From: Leptobrachium leishanense
Lineage: Eukaryota > Chordata > Amphibia > Anura > Megophryidae
Assembly: GCA_009667805.1 (NCBI GenBank)
Contig: CM019067.1
Coordinates: forward strand, 161,033,049 to 161,097,048
Reading direction: 5' to 3'
DNA: 64,000 nt
Notes under the pieces: generated by a model
What the model was told of the DNA's origin: nothing
Databases searched by the model: none
What the model saw: only the letters and a program-made list of their open reading frames with translations
In this document: one piece after another, positions 25,437-37,112 of the stretch
Layout of the letters: each line of letters opens with the position of its first letter
Position numbering within the stretch: position 1 is the first letter of the stretch
Made by a program: the position numbers and the translations under genes

Positions 25437-26190
25437 CTTAGGAATATATCTGATGCTCTTTAAACATGAGTCATTTAGTTGCTAAAGAGGCAAAAACTAT
25501 ATATCACTGATCAATATTAACTAAGTAAGAGGATATGTAGACATTTAGGTCTGTTAGGTACAGGTTTTCTGTGCTATCCTATAAATCACGATGCCACGAA
25601 GGTTCTTTATATAGGCCATACTAAGGGGCAATTAGAAACCTGGCATACTAGAATAGAAACCTTTTTTATTTTCTTTTTATTGACTATTCATTTTAGGAGC
25701 TCTCAGTAGGTGAGTTAATGCTAACCAGTGCAATATAAACTTTGCCTCTTCTAAGATAGGAATTATTCCTGTTTAAGAGAGTAGCCAGCTAATCATTTTA
25801 ACGTATAGTGCCGCAAATCTATAGACTTCTTGGTATGCCAAAGGATATACTATATAGTTATTTAGAAGACTAGGTATAGATTTACTTTGTTACCTTCAAT
25901 TACAAACCCAGGAAGGTTCGATTTCCACGGTTTATATGCAGGTTATACTAAGGTGCTATTAGAAACCATGAAGAATATATAAGAAACCTATCTACTTAAT
26001 TGTGGCATAATCAAAGATCATCTCTGGCAAAGGATTTTTTATTTTATTTTCACTCTCAGGAGTTTGTCTGTTGTTCTGATCTGTCTGATCAAGATTGTTC
26101 TTTTAAACTTTGGTATTAAAAAGTTAGGAAAAACAGTTCACCATCTTTGTATTTTCATGAATGTAGTGAAAGGGTTTCCCCCTGTGTTGC
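25437..26190. other. Right arm of the hammerhead retroelement, then AT-rich DNA
   Basis: Positions 25515-25590 are the reverse complement of the arm at 22530-22730 without its MITE. Beyond about 25600 nothing is recognised. Confidence 0.4.
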
Positions 26191-26889
26191 ATCTGGTGTG
26201 AACTGTGAGGGGTCATCATTTATGCACATTATGTAATAGTAAAGATACAGGAGAAACTAGACACAGGATCGTTTTTGTTTTGAATGTAACTGAAAGCAAG
26301 ACTCACTTACCAGCTGACTCGCTCACACACAAGGGTTCCCTCCCATCCAGGTTTCACCCAGACAGTCCGGTTTTCGAATCATTTGTCCAGTTTCGATACT
26401 CTCTGCCACCCAGACACATGACTTGGAGGAGCCGGCTCAGAATCCCCGCCATGTCTCATACTTATGCATGCTGCAGTCCTCCTCCAGCAACATCTTCATG
26501 CCTACTCCACCAATCACTGACAGTGATGGAATGGTGTGGTGGGTGACATCCATTCCTCCCTGCCTCCTCCCGTCTCCCACTTGCTATTACACGATGCAGG
26601 TGTAGTGGCACATGTGACCGAGTGATGTGTGGTGTCACATGACGAAGTTCTCGTGCTTGCTCGCGGCATACCTAGCTCCCTATTCCGAGACAAGTTGCAA
26701 GTTGTTGTGAGCATAGCAGCAGCTGCTCTGTGCTGCCTGTGTACCAGTGTCTGCCAAACCAGCTGCATCATTCAAAAATTTTCTTCTGATCTCTGGATCC
26801 ATCCGATTCCTCAGACTCCATCGAACCAAGCGTTACAGGTGAAAACAAATTAATATAATATTGCGTAAAAGTAAAAAACATTCTCCCCC
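26191..26889. other. No gene recognised
   Basis: Mixed-composition stretch with short overlapping frames on both strands, none with a family motif. Confidence 0.35.
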
Positions 26890-27075
26890 TCTCTCTTATT
26901 AATACCAGTGTCTTGTGCCATAATACCAGTGAGCCATAATACCAGTGTGCCATGCATACCAGTATGCAGTATGCTAGAATACCAGTCTGACATGCATACC
27001 AGTGTGCCATAATAGCAGTGTGCCATAATAGCAGTGTGCCATACATAACAGTATGCTGTAATACCAGTAATAATA
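26890..27075 (+). repeat. Minisatellite of CCAGTGTGCCATAATA type
   Basis: About ten imperfect units of 14-18 bp based on ACCAGTGTGCCATAATA, with variants such as CATGCATACCAGTATGC and TAGCAGTGTGCC. The unit accounts for the Trp/His/Tyr-rich frames on the minus strand. Confidence 0.85.
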
Positions 27076-27149
27076 TCACTGATTTTTAGAGGCATGTTTG
27101 GGCAGGAAATGCCCTATGAGACCACTACTGCTATGCTAACAAACCCTCC

Positions 27150-27316
27150 TACTTCCTGCCCAGAGCAAAACAATCTCCTATATGCTCAAGTGGAAATGGG
27201 ATCTTAATCTTTCCTTTCCCACGGACGACTGATTTTCTGCCTCACGGCCAAAATATAAATTTAAAAGAAGTACCAATATGAGGGAGTCTCATCTTAAACT
27301 GCTATACAGGTGGTAC
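27150..27316 (+). pseudogene. L1-like LINE ORF2 fragment, part 1
   Basis: The + strand frame gives MLKWKWDLNLSF, then after a stop HLKLLYRWYL, the motif near the C-terminus of L1 ORF2. It is cut at the TTAA of the next element. Parts 2 and 3 follow at 27784 and 34315. Confidence 0.7.
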
Positions 27317-27780
27317 TTAACCCCCTCACTACCAAGTGATTTTCCAAAAAAGCATTTTCCGAAACCAGTGTTTATTTCGTAAAATCATTAATTATACAGT
27401 AAGAAATATTTGGGTATATTCCCAGTGAATTTCTTACTGTAAATAACCTATTTGGCCAGTAGATGGCACCATCTACTGCCAAACTGAGTTACAACAGTTA
27501 CAGCTGCAGTTCAATCTTTTTTATTTCTTCCCTGCATTGGCTGATGAATCCCTGATGTTAAAGCATTACCAGCCGTTTTTACACAGTTTTACATCTTTGG
27601 CCATTTTGTCCACAGGGCTAAAACTTTGGGGGCACATTCTGCGGCCAAAAAGCAAACAAAATTAGTTTGCAGCAAACAAATTTAATTTACTTTTGGGCAG
27701 CAGATCACAATATCTCGATATCGAGGCACGGATAGTGCCTTTGAAGCCTGAGATATCTCGATCTCGATAGTGAAGGGGTC
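27317..27780. mobile_element. TTAA-type fold-back element inside the L1 remnant
   Basis: The left end TTAACCCCCTCACTACCAAG and the right end, reversed GACCCCTTCACTATCGAG, are imperfect inverted repeats. The left TTAA is present (27317-27320); the right one is mutated. The interior includes TCTCGATATCGAGG palindromes. The piggyBac-like assignment is tentative. Confidence 0.55.
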
Positions 27781-27783
27781 ATG

Positions 27784-28044
27784 CCCAATTGGTTGGTCCA
27801 GATCTCGGGATCGTCAGGGAACTGTTGGAACTGTACAAGGGATACGGGATCACTCCTTCATATATTTTAGTCATGCCTTATGCTGAGTGATATTTGGAAT
27901 AAAATATGGAGGTTGATCCTCCACTGCACATCCATGGATCTTCTGCTCTGCCCCGAGCACTACGTTTTGCATTTCCTACCCACGACTATTCAGCTAGAAA
28001 TTGGTGCTCCTCAAGGCTCCTCCTTTCCGTGAGGTACTCACTAC
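27784..28044 (+). pseudogene. L1-like LINE ORF2 fragment, part 2
   Basis: The + strand frame gives GNCWNCTRDTGSLLHIF, then after a stop LSDIWNKIWRLI and CPEHYVLHFLP. This is the L1 ORF2 C-terminal region (the cysteine-containing CWxC...H motif). It is interrupted at 28045 by the hAT element, which duplicated CTCACTAC. Confidence 0.7.
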
Positions 28045-28499
28045 TAGGGATGAGCTGTTCGGTTCGGACGGTTCGGAGTTCGACCCGAATTTAGCCTGTT
28101 CGATTAGATCGCGAACACCGAACATTTCCGGGTGTTCGCCGCATGTTCGACCACAATGGACCACAATGCATTTTCCCACTGGCCTGAAGCTCGTAATTGG
28201 CTACAGCCTTGCACCTGACCACAGGTCTGGTGCAACACAGGTTCAACAGTATGCCAATCACCGCTCAGAGTCCTGATTGGGCAAATTTTGCACAATCATG
28301 GGCTCACAGAGCTAAGTCCCGCAGCACACTATATAACGTTTCCACGCGCCGATTCTGCACGCATTTCAGAGAAGATTTCAGAGGAGATAGTGGTGTGTTG
28401 TTACTGCCTGTCTGCCACGCTACTGGGGGGACCTGGGGGGTCTAATTTCTACCAAATATCAGGGAATTTAGGTGATGTGTGTCTTGTCACTGTGCCAGC

Positions 28500-29066
28500 A
28501 AGTTTTTTTGGAGTTTACAAAGTTCTTTAAAACATTTGTGAATTGAGGTGATCTTCTGTGTCTTGTCACACAGCCAGCAAGTCTTTTTGGGGGTTACAAA
28601 TTTCTTTAAAACATTTGTGAATTGAGGTGATCTGTGTCTTGTCACACAACCAGTACCACGCAGTATTTTGGGGCTCACTAAATTCTTTAAAACATTTGTG
28701 AATTGAGGTGATCTGTGTCTTATCACACAACCAGTACCATGCAGTATTTTGGGGCTCACTAATTTCTTTAAAACATTTGTGAATTGAGGTGATCTGTGTC
28801 TTGTCACACAACCAGTACCACGCAGTATTTTGGGTGTCACTAATTTCTTTAAAACATTTGTGAATTGAGGTGATCTGTGTCTTGTCACACAACCAGTACC
28901 ACGCAGTATTTTTGGGCTCACTAATTTCTTTAAAACATTTGTGAATTGAGGTGATCTGTGTCTTGTCACACAACCAGTACCACGCAGTATTTTGGGGCTC
29001 ACTAATTTCTTTAAAACATTTGTGAATTGAGGTGATCTGTCTCTTGTCACTGGCTGCCAGCTATCA
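28500..29066. repeat. 81-bp tandem array near the left end of the hAT element
   Basis: Seven units of 81 bp, each with GTGAATTGAGGTGATCTGTG, CTTGTCACACAACCAGTACC and a TATTTTGGGGCTCACTAA block. Inner units are more than 90% alike by eye. Because 81 is a multiple of three, the minus strand carries a long repeat-encoded frame that I regard as non-genic. Subterminal repeats of hAT elements often bind transposase; that role here is an inference. Confidence 0.9.
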
Positions 29067-29158
29067 AGGTGTCTCACTGCGATATACCAGAGTTCTTTAA
29101 ATCTTTATACCAGAGTTGAATCAGAGTTCTGTATATATTAATCTATATATCACTCACC

Positions 29159-29890
29159 ATGTTTGAAAGAACAAAAAGGACAGGCAGACGCTCCCAGACA
29201 CAGATAAGAGGGCAAGCAGCCCTTGTGTCGGGAGGCTGTGCCTCTGGTCGTGGTGGACGTGGTGCATCCTCTGCAGGGGCACGCTTGTCCTTTCTAACTG
29301 GTGCTGGAGGTCTTAAGCAGCAGCAACATACAGAGGACTTGGTGGATTGGCTAACCAGGCCATCCTCATCCTCCGAGTCCTCTGCCAGCCTGGCTTCTAG
29401 TGCTTTACAGTCCACCTCAGCTGCCAAAGCATCTAATGCAGCCTCCATGTCCACAGCTACTCCTGCCGCAGCCTCGCTATCACACACGGAGGAGTCAGCT
29501 GAATTGTTTGACTACAATGAGAGTGACATACTGCTGCTTGAAGATGCGCAGCATGTACAGTGCTCTGATTCAATCTCTGAGGTTGAGGAAGGGAGTATAA
29601 TCAACCTAGAGGAAGGGGGTGCCAGTGATGACACACAAATAACTGGCACTCATGTTGCCCCAGCAGCTGCAGCATACTGCCAAGTTGGCTCCAGTGACGA
29701 GGAGATAGGGGGTGATGATGACAATGATGATGAGGTCACTGACTCCACCCGGGTGCCTGTTCGAACAGAGGAATTAAGTGAGGAAGAGGGGGAGGAGGAG
29801 GCACAGCAAACACAAGGCACAACATCCTCTGTGACCAACCGTAGCACTAGCCAGTCCAAGGCATCACATGTCAGAGCTGCTCAGGTGTAG
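29159..29890 (+). pseudogene. hAT transposase, acidic N-terminal region
   Basis: 243 codons, ending at TAG 29888-29890, in the same frame as the BED finger and catalytic domain that follow. The first 55 residues are basic and Gly/Arg-rich, then come Ser/Ala-rich and strongly acidic stretches (SSDEEIGGDDDNDDE, TEELSEEEGEEE). Such disordered N-termini occur in vertebrate hAT transposases of the ZBED type. The single TAG is the only barrier to the downstream frame. It may be a recent mutation, or this could be a separate short protein, which is less likely. Confidence 0.6.
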
Positions 29891-32555
29891 TGCGCTGTTG
29901 TCTCAAAGAACACATGCAGGAACTCTGTTGTCTGGGAGTTCTTTAAGAAATGTACAGTAGAGCGCAGCGGTGCTATTTGTAATCTATGTCAGATGAGGCT
30001 TAAGCGTGGGAAAGATACCGGACACTTGGGTACCACGTGCTTAAGGCGACATATGAACAACTGCCACATATCCTGTTGGCGCAAAACTTTGCGTAGGTCC
30101 TCCTCCTCCTCATCTGTCTCTACCCCCACTGTATGTCCTGCCATGTCATTGCCTACAACCTCCACCGACAGGGATGATGCTACAGAAATGGATGTACCAC
30201 GTCCTTCCTCACAATGTGACATCATCCCAGCAGTTGAAGATTTACGCAGTCAGATTACGTTGCCCCAGCTGCTGCAGCGAAAGAAAAAATATAGTCCCAA
30301 CCATCCCCAAGCACAGCATCTAAATGCCAGCTTAGCAAAATTACTCGCATTGCAGCTGCTGCCTTTCCAGCTTGTGGACTTTGCTCCCTTCCGTGAATTT
30401 GCTGAATGTGCTGTACCACAGTGGCAGGTTCCAAAACGCCATTACTTTTCACGCAAGGCCATTCCAGCACTATACCAGCATATGGAAGACAATGTTATCC
30501 AGTCATTGGGAAAGGCAGTCAGCAGCAAGGTGCATGTGACTTTAGACACGTGGTCCAGCAAGCATGGACAGGGTCGTTACATTTCCTTCACGGCACACTG
30601 GGTAACTCTGATTGCAGCTCGGAGGGATCCAAGATGGGGCTCTGTGCTGGAGCTTGTTCATCCACCATGCCTCCAGAAAGCTGCTTGTATGAGGTCTGTC
30701 TGCTCCACCACCACTACCTCTCCCTCTTCCTCCTCCTTCTCCTTCTCTGTCTCTGGCGAAGTGGCAGTTAAACCGACGCCTGACAGGGTCTACGCAATGG
30801 CTCAAGCAAAAAGATGCCATATTGTGCTTGAGCTGGTTTGTTTAGGGGACAGGAGCCACACCGGGCCAGAAATTCTGTCAGCTCTGCAGGGGCAGGTGCA
30901 GAGATGGTTAACACAACGCCAACTTGAGCTGGGAATGATCATCTGCGATAATGGCAGCAACCTTCTCTCCGCCCTATGCAAGGGTAAATTGACGCATGTA
31001 CCATGCCTAGCACACGTCCTAAATCTGGTGGTACAGCGTTTCCTAACCAAGTACCCAGGGCTGCCAGAGCTTCTCATCCAGGCCAGAAAAGTCTGCAGCC
31101 ACTTCAGATGGTCATTCCCAGCAAGTGTTCGCCTGGCAGAAATTCAAAGAGAATTCCACCTTCCCACAAACCGTCTGATCTGTGACATGCCCACCAGGTG
31201 GAACTCGACATTAGCAATGCTGCAGCGTCTGCACAAGCAGCAGAGGGCCATCAACGAGTACCTGTGTGAGTATGGCACAAGGACAGGTTCAGGTCAACTT
31301 GTTTTTTTTTCCCCCCCGCAGTGGCTGATGATCAAGGATGCATGCACTGTACTGTCACCATTTGAGGAGGCAATGAGGATGGTGAGCAGGTACAGTGCAT
31401 GCATCAGTGACACAATTCCTTTAGTGTTCCTTTTGGAGCACACTCTGCGGGGAATTATAGATGTGGCTCTAGAGGCAGAGCAGCGGGAGGAAGAGGAGGC
31501 CTTCCCTAGCTCTCAAGGCCCCAGTCTTTCCGCAGACAGCATTCCAGCGGGTCCTACTCAGATCAGACAGGAGGAGTATGAGGAGGAGGAGGCAGCAGAA
31601 TATTTAAGTAGTGGGGGCATTGAAGGTGGGGATTCCTCAAGGGAGGGTTTTGTGTGCCCAGAAACACAAGGGCTAGTGCGTGGCTGGGAGGAGGAAGTGC
31701 ACGATACGGTCATCCTCATTGACCAGGAAGACTCGGAAGCTAATGCCACTTCCAACCTACGCTGCATGGGCTCCCTAATGATGCAAAGCCTGCTAAAGGA
31801 CCCCAGGATTCGTGCTATCAAGGAGAGGGATCATGACTGGTTGGCAACCCTTCTTGATCCACGATACAAGGGTAAAGTTGCAGAGCTCATCCTGCCTGCA
31901 CAGAGGGAGCACAGGATGAAAAACTTGAGGACGCTCTAAAGCGACAGTTGTGTAACACCTTTCCAGGACTGGTAGATTACCAAGTGCTGACACACGTGCT
32001 TCTGATGCTGCAGATGATCAGAGGAATAGTGGTGAAGGCCAGGGCCGCTTGACTGATGCATTTTTAAATTTTTTTAGTCCTCGACGCCCAGGGACGTCAA
32101 ATGTAGGCACCCATTGCCAGCGTCTTCACCATATGGTGCAGGACTACCTAGGGGCAGGGGCAGACCTGGATACCTTTCCAGCAGATGATCCACCTGCTTA
32201 CTGGGTGTTGAGATTGGATCACTGGTCAGAACTTAGCCAATATGCTATGCAGCTACTAGGTTGCCCTTCATCTAGCGTGCTTTCCGAAAGGACGTTCAGT
32301 GCCGCTGGAGGTTTTGTCACAGACAAAAGAGTGCGTCTGTCCACTGACTCTGTAGACCGGCTGACATTTATAAAAATGAATCAGTCCTGGATCAGCAGCT
32401 ATCAATCCCCTGATGCTGAAGTAATGGAATTGATCGGGGATGTCCTCTTCTACGTTCACAAAACCTCCAGCACTGAACTCTTCCACAATACCACAAAAGG
32501 GTTACGGTGTGAAGGCACTTGCTGCCATGAAAGGCACAATATTTGGCTGCACTGA
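29891..32555 (+). pseudogene. hAT transposase: BED finger, catalytic core, dimerisation domain
   Basis: Continuing the upstream frame, 29940-30065 encodes a BED zinc finger (SVVWEFF, CNLC, then HMNNCH). From ATG 29993 the 648-codon frame holds the RNase-H-like core: VTLDTWSS (D about 185), IICDNGSN (D about 319), PCLAHVLNLVV (CxxH motif) and MPTRWNST, with an insertion domain rich in Glu before HDWLATLLDPRYKG. A one-base loss near 31925 ends this frame at 31937-31939. A second shift around 31985-32005 leads into 32049-32555, which carries the hAT C-terminal dimerisation motif (SSSVLSERTFSAAGGFVTDK). The protein would be nuclear, binding the element's ends. It is not a domesticated host ZBED gene, because it lies within intact TIRs and is broken. 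Confidence 0.9.
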
Positions 32556-32589
32556 CGCCTGTGCCAGATTTATATCATTTTAATTTTTT

Positions 32590-33740
32590 GAACCGCAGGG
32601 TCCAACCCTGCACTCTTCCACAATACCACAGAGGGGTTGCTGTATGATGATACTTGCTGGCCTGGCACCAAAGGCACAATATCTGGGTGCACTGACGCCT
32701 TGACCAGAATCATATCTTTTCAATATAGGACCACATGGTCCACCCCTGCATTCTTCCACAATACTACAGAGGGGTTACTGTATGATGATACTTGCTGGCC
32801 TGGCAGTCTTGCACCAAAGGCAGAATATCTGGGTGCACTGATGCCTTAATCAGATGCATATCTTTATAATATGGGACCGCAAGGTTCACCCCTGCATTCT
32901 TCCACAATACCACAGAGGGGTTACTGAATGATGATACTTGCTGGCCTGGCATTAAAGGCACAATATCTGGGTGCACTGACGCCCATTACCAGATAAAAAA
33001 CTTTTCAATATAGGACCACATGGACCACCCCTGCATTCTTCCACAATACCACAGAGGGGTTACTGTATGATGATACTTGCTGGCCTGGCACCAAAGGCAG
33101 AATATCTGGGTGCACTGACGCCTTGACAAGAATCAGATCTTTTCAATATAGGACCACATGGTCCACCCCTTCACTCTTCCACAATACCACAGAGGGGTTA
33201 CTGTATTATGATGGCACTTGGAGGCCTGGCACCAAAAGCACAATATCTGGGTGCACTGACGCCTTGACCAGAATCAGATCTTTTCAATATAAGACCACAT
33301 GGTCCACCCCTGCATTCTTCCACAATACTACAGAGGGGTTACTGTATGATGATACTTGCTGGCCTGGCACCAAGGCAATCAATATCTGGGTTCTGACGCC
33401 TTGACCAGAATATATCTTTTCAATATAGGACCACATCGTCCACCCCTGCATTCTTCCACAATACTACAGAGGGGTTACTGTATGATGATACTTGCTGGCC
33501 TGGCAGTCTTGCACCAAAGGCAGAATATCTGGGTGTACTGACGCCTTAACCAGATGCATATCTTTTAAAAATTAATATAGGACCGCAAGGTTCACCCCTC
33601 CATTCTTCCACAATACCACAGAGGGGTTACTGTATGATAGTACTTGCAGGCCTGGTACCAAAAGCACAATATTTGGGTGCACTGCCACTGACGCCTGTAT
33701 CAGATTCATATCCTCAGAGGGGTTACAGTGTGACGGCACT
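32590..33740. repeat. Tandem array of about 142 bp units near the right end of the hAT element
   Basis: About eight to nine imperfect units, each with TTCCACAATACCACAGAGGG, GATGATACTTGCTGGCCTGG and ATATCTGGGTGCACTGACGC. The first unit blends into the end of the transposase gene (from about 32480). A few reversed units are present in the non-autonomous copy at 22753. Confidence 0.9.
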
Positions 33741-34314
33741 GTTGGGGACGCTAAAGAAACAATTTTGAAGCACCTATTCTTACTTTCATCCAAAGCCTGC
33801 ATAAGTTTCACAATAATTTAGCCAAAAAAATCAGTAAACTTTTTCTGTGTGTACGAAAATGTCTCCTCTTTTCATACAGACTGCCGCCCCAAGCATTTGT
33901 TTATGGATAGATTAAAGGAAAAGCATTTACGGTCATATGAAACGTCATTTGTTTGTTTTTAAGTGTTTCTATACATCCTAGAAATCCGCCACTTCACGGG
34001 CATGTTATGGGGACCTCCTAGGCACGATATTTGAAGGAATTTTTCATTTTTATCTTTAACCCTTATTTCATGGAAAACTCACTGTCCCTTTAAAAACTTT
34101 TTTAACTTTTTGTCCTTGTTTCCTGTCCCCCAGGGCACTACCCGGACCCCCATACACCTTTTATGGCAAATATCTAGCATATATGCCCTCTTGGAGGGCA
34201 CTCTAAAAACTGAATTTTCAGCCCCATTGACTTGCATTGAGTTCGAGTTCGGGTTCGGACCCGAACATATGGGAAAAAAATTTGGGGGGTGTTCGGCTCA
34301 TCCCTACTCACTAC

Positions 34315-34690
34315 TTTGAAGTGGATATATCAATATGAGGTAATGTTTCATAGAGCTAACAATGCTTTCATTTTTTTTCAGAATGTGTGGGAGGGTTGAG
34401 AGAGTTCCCTTTCCTCTGGAATAATGGTATGACTCAATTATGTGAACCATGATTCTGTTTATTTTGTTTATCTTTTTTTGTTACTTTTAAAGACAGGAAC
34501 GTAAAATAAAAACTTTGGTTTGCACATGTGCCAAGCGCTACTGTTTGCTATCTTTGCCTTTGTAATTCTGCTGAACACTGCCAATGACTATTGCAACTGT
34601 TTCTTTGGTTTTATGCAATCTTGGTTGAAATGTGCCGTATATTTGTATATATGTGAACTGATAATAAAACTTTATATGGAAAATGAATCT
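34315..34690 (+). pseudogene. L1-like LINE fragment, part 3 (C-terminus and 3' UTR)
   Basis: Continues the frame of part 2 across the hAT insertion (LKWIYQYEVMFHRANNAF), then non-coding DNA with AATAAAA near 34505 and AATAAAACTTTATATGG at about 34663. No coding function remains. Confidence 0.6.
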
Positions 34691-34762
34691 AAATTCATCT
34701 GAATTGCATTGTGACAAAAAATATAGGGAACAAATGTTACAGTCTAGATTTTACTATTTTGT

Positions 34763-35965
34763 TTAACCCCTTCGCTGCGGAGGACGCGCTCAGCGCGTCC
34801 ACCTGCAGGTAACGTTCCTTGCGGAGGACGCGCTGAGCGCGTCCTCCTTTGGGGCCAGCGATCGGCCGGGTTCCGGCCGATCGCTGTGCCCCCCGGTGCG
34901 GGCTGACATCCTCGATGTCAGCCCAGCACAGGAACCGCACAGTGGCTAATTAGATGTCATGCGCGCGGCGCGATGACATCTAATTCAGGCGCCCCCCCCG
35001 CGTGTGCGGAGGAGGCGCCTGAAAGGGAGGGGGGAGGTCTTCGGACCTCTCTCCCTCCCGATCGCTGGCATTGCGGGGGTTAATCCAGGCACCATTTGGA
35101 AGGCACAGCCTGCCCTTCCTAGTGGTACCTGGAATTAACCCCATGGGGGCTGGCTCACGAATCGGTGCCGAAAAGCGCCGGTTCCTGATCCTTTCCCGGA
35201 GCTGCCCGACATCTTGGATGTCGGCCAAGCTTCTGTGAATGCCCCCTGAGGACTGGCGTCATCGTGCACAGCACGATGACGCCAGTCCTGGAGTTAACCC
35301 CTAACTGCCACCAATGGTGGAGATAGGGGTTCCAATGAACCCCCTATCTCCCGATCCGTGGCAGTTAGGGGTTAATGTTTGATATTGTTGGATCGGCCAG
35401 AGCATGGACATTCCAACGATACCAAACATGAGTATGAAAAAAGTTTAAAAAATAAAAAAATAAAAATAAAAAAAATATATATATTTTTTTTCTTTGTTTT
35501 GGTTCATTAATGCAGCAATATTGTTCCCATTTCAATTATAATGTGAACAATGATGCTGCACTAACGATTTTTGTATGTGGTGCGTTTGTTAAAAATCGTG
35601 TAATTTTCCCCAAAAAATAATGTAACGAGACCCCATCTCTAATTTTTTTAACAAGTGCACCCCATACAAAATATAACCGCAATTGCTCGCATGTTAAAAT
35701 GTGAAAAAAAAACTTTACACGTTGTAAATTATTGAAAATTCATATTTTATTGCATTTTTTGTTATAATATACAGACTAGTCATGACGTATACATATAATA
35801 ATGACATATTATGAATCTGCTGAGTCTGACGGAAAGAATGATATATAATATGTCTGGGTCATATACTAAAATAAGCCTTCAAAACACGTTTAAACATGAT
35901 GAGCAAAATCGGTAAAAATGACCTCAGCACAGAGGCGGGAGATGCCTCAGCAGCGAAAGGGTTAA
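34763..35965 (+). mobile_element. piggyBac-like non-autonomous element, copy C
   Basis: TTAA at 34763-34766 and 35962-35965; 1,203 bp. The left half is a chain of GC-rich hairpins (ACGCGCTCAGCGCGT, GGCCGGGTTCCGGCC, CATCCTCGATGTCAGC, GGCGTCATCGTGCACAGC and so on). The right half is AT-rich with a GCAGCAATATTGTTCCC..GAACAATGATGCTGC hairpin and ends CAGCAGCGAAAGGGTTAA. No reading frame of note. Confidence 0.9.
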
Positions 35966-36630
35966 AAAAAATCAACAATCATAGACACACTAGCACATTA
36001 CTGTAATTTAACTGAATAAAAAAATGAAAAGTCATTGCTCAAGAAAATAGAATAAAAATATTAAAGTAAGTGACTTTTCAGTCTAAAATATACTTAATTC
36101 ATGTATATATATTTCAGGAAAAGGTTAAGAAAAAGATTACTGTAAGACAATTACTTTCTTGTATTTTGTTACAAAACATGTAATGATCACTAATTAAAGC
36201 AGTTGCATAATTACATCTTGTAAAACAGAAAATGTTATAAAAGATAATTTTTTTTAAAGATGTAGCTGTAATTAGCATATAGAAACGTAGTTACATTTTA
36301 AAGTATGTAGCAGATGTTGGGTAGTGGGCATTAGAAATACCTTATGAAACATGTAGAGCAATTGCAGATGTTAGTGCAGATAATGTGTTAAAGAGCATCA
36401 GTATCACACTTTGTAAATATAGCTTTTAGCAACTTATGAAATGGAACATGTGAAAGACACAGTCATAGAAATAACTCACTTTGGGATATATTGTATTATG
36501 TAACGTTAGCCACAATAGCAATCTATGTGCATAAACCGTATATGAGCAGTAACAAATGGTTCAGGAGACCAGAATCATTAATATCACATTGAGAAATGAC
36601 AAATATCGAAGCAACAGAATCACCTAATTC
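35966..36630. other. AT-rich stretch, nothing recognised
   Basis: No gene or repeat family recognised. Confidence 0.4.
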
Positions 36631-36639
36631 ACTAAAATT

Positions 36640-37112
36640 TAAGGCCGCCCAATGGGGTGACACTATATTAGAAGTATATAATGGCATCCTCCATCATTAT
36701 CGCTTCACATGCCAGACTGCAGGACTTTTCTCTTGTGGCGCTGACCCTATGGAATGCGCGTCCTCGCAATATCAGACTGTCCCCAAATCCGGCTTCATTT
36801 AAACGCTCCCTAAAGACACTTCTGTTTAGGGAAGCCTACCACCTGACTCTGTAACAAGACATCTGACCGACCCAAAAACGGTACTCACCTCTCCCTGCAT
36901 TAACAACTTATCGCAACAGCCCCCCCTCCTGTTTCTCTCCCCCTTACATCTAGATTGTAAGTTCCCATGGGAATAGGGCCCTCACGTCCTCCTGTATCTG
37001 CAGGCAGGAATACTGACCTGCCTCCTGTATGTATTGTAGAATTGTCCTGTCTTTACCCATTACACCTTGTACAGCGCTGTGGAATGTGTTGGCTCTTAAT
37101 AAATAAATAATA
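36640..37112 (+). pseudogene. L2-like LINE, C-terminus and 3' end
   Basis: The + strand frame from about 36725 gives LTLWNARPRNIRLSPNPASF and KRSLKTLLFREAYHLTL, the end of L2 reverse-transcriptase proteins. The L2 3' tail follows (ATTGTAAGTTCCCATGGG, TGTACAGCGCTGTGGAATGT, AATAAATAATAATAA). Strongly 5'-truncated. Confidence 0.85.

Larger units (their letters stand above)
28045..34306 (+). mobile_element. hAT DNA transposon with transposase gene, 6,262 bp
   Basis: The termini TAGGGATGAGCTGTTCGG and, at the right, GTGTTCGGCTCATCCCTA are inverted repeats. They are flanked by a perfect 8-bp duplication CTCACTAC (28037-28044 and 34307-34314), the hAT signature. Content in order: left terminal region, an 81-bp tandem array, an acidic N-terminal region, BED finger and RNase-H-like catalytic domain, a C-terminal dimerisation domain, an array of about 142 bp units, and the right terminal region. 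It looks like the recent parent of the non-autonomous copies at 22753 and 51642. One stop and two frameshifts make this copy non-functional. Confidence 0.95.

Noticed and set aside
26768..27095. Trp/His-rich membrane-like frames on the minus strand
   Set aside because: They come from the CCAGTGTGCCATAATA minisatellite.
28487..29077. Repetitive 196-residue protein on the minus strand
   Set aside because: The frame exists because the 81-bp tandem unit is a multiple of three. It sits outside the transposase and has no domain.
29159..32555. A host ZBED-like gene
   Set aside because: It lies between matched hAT terminal repeats with an 8-bp target duplication and is broken by a stop and two frameshifts. 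It is the element's transposase.
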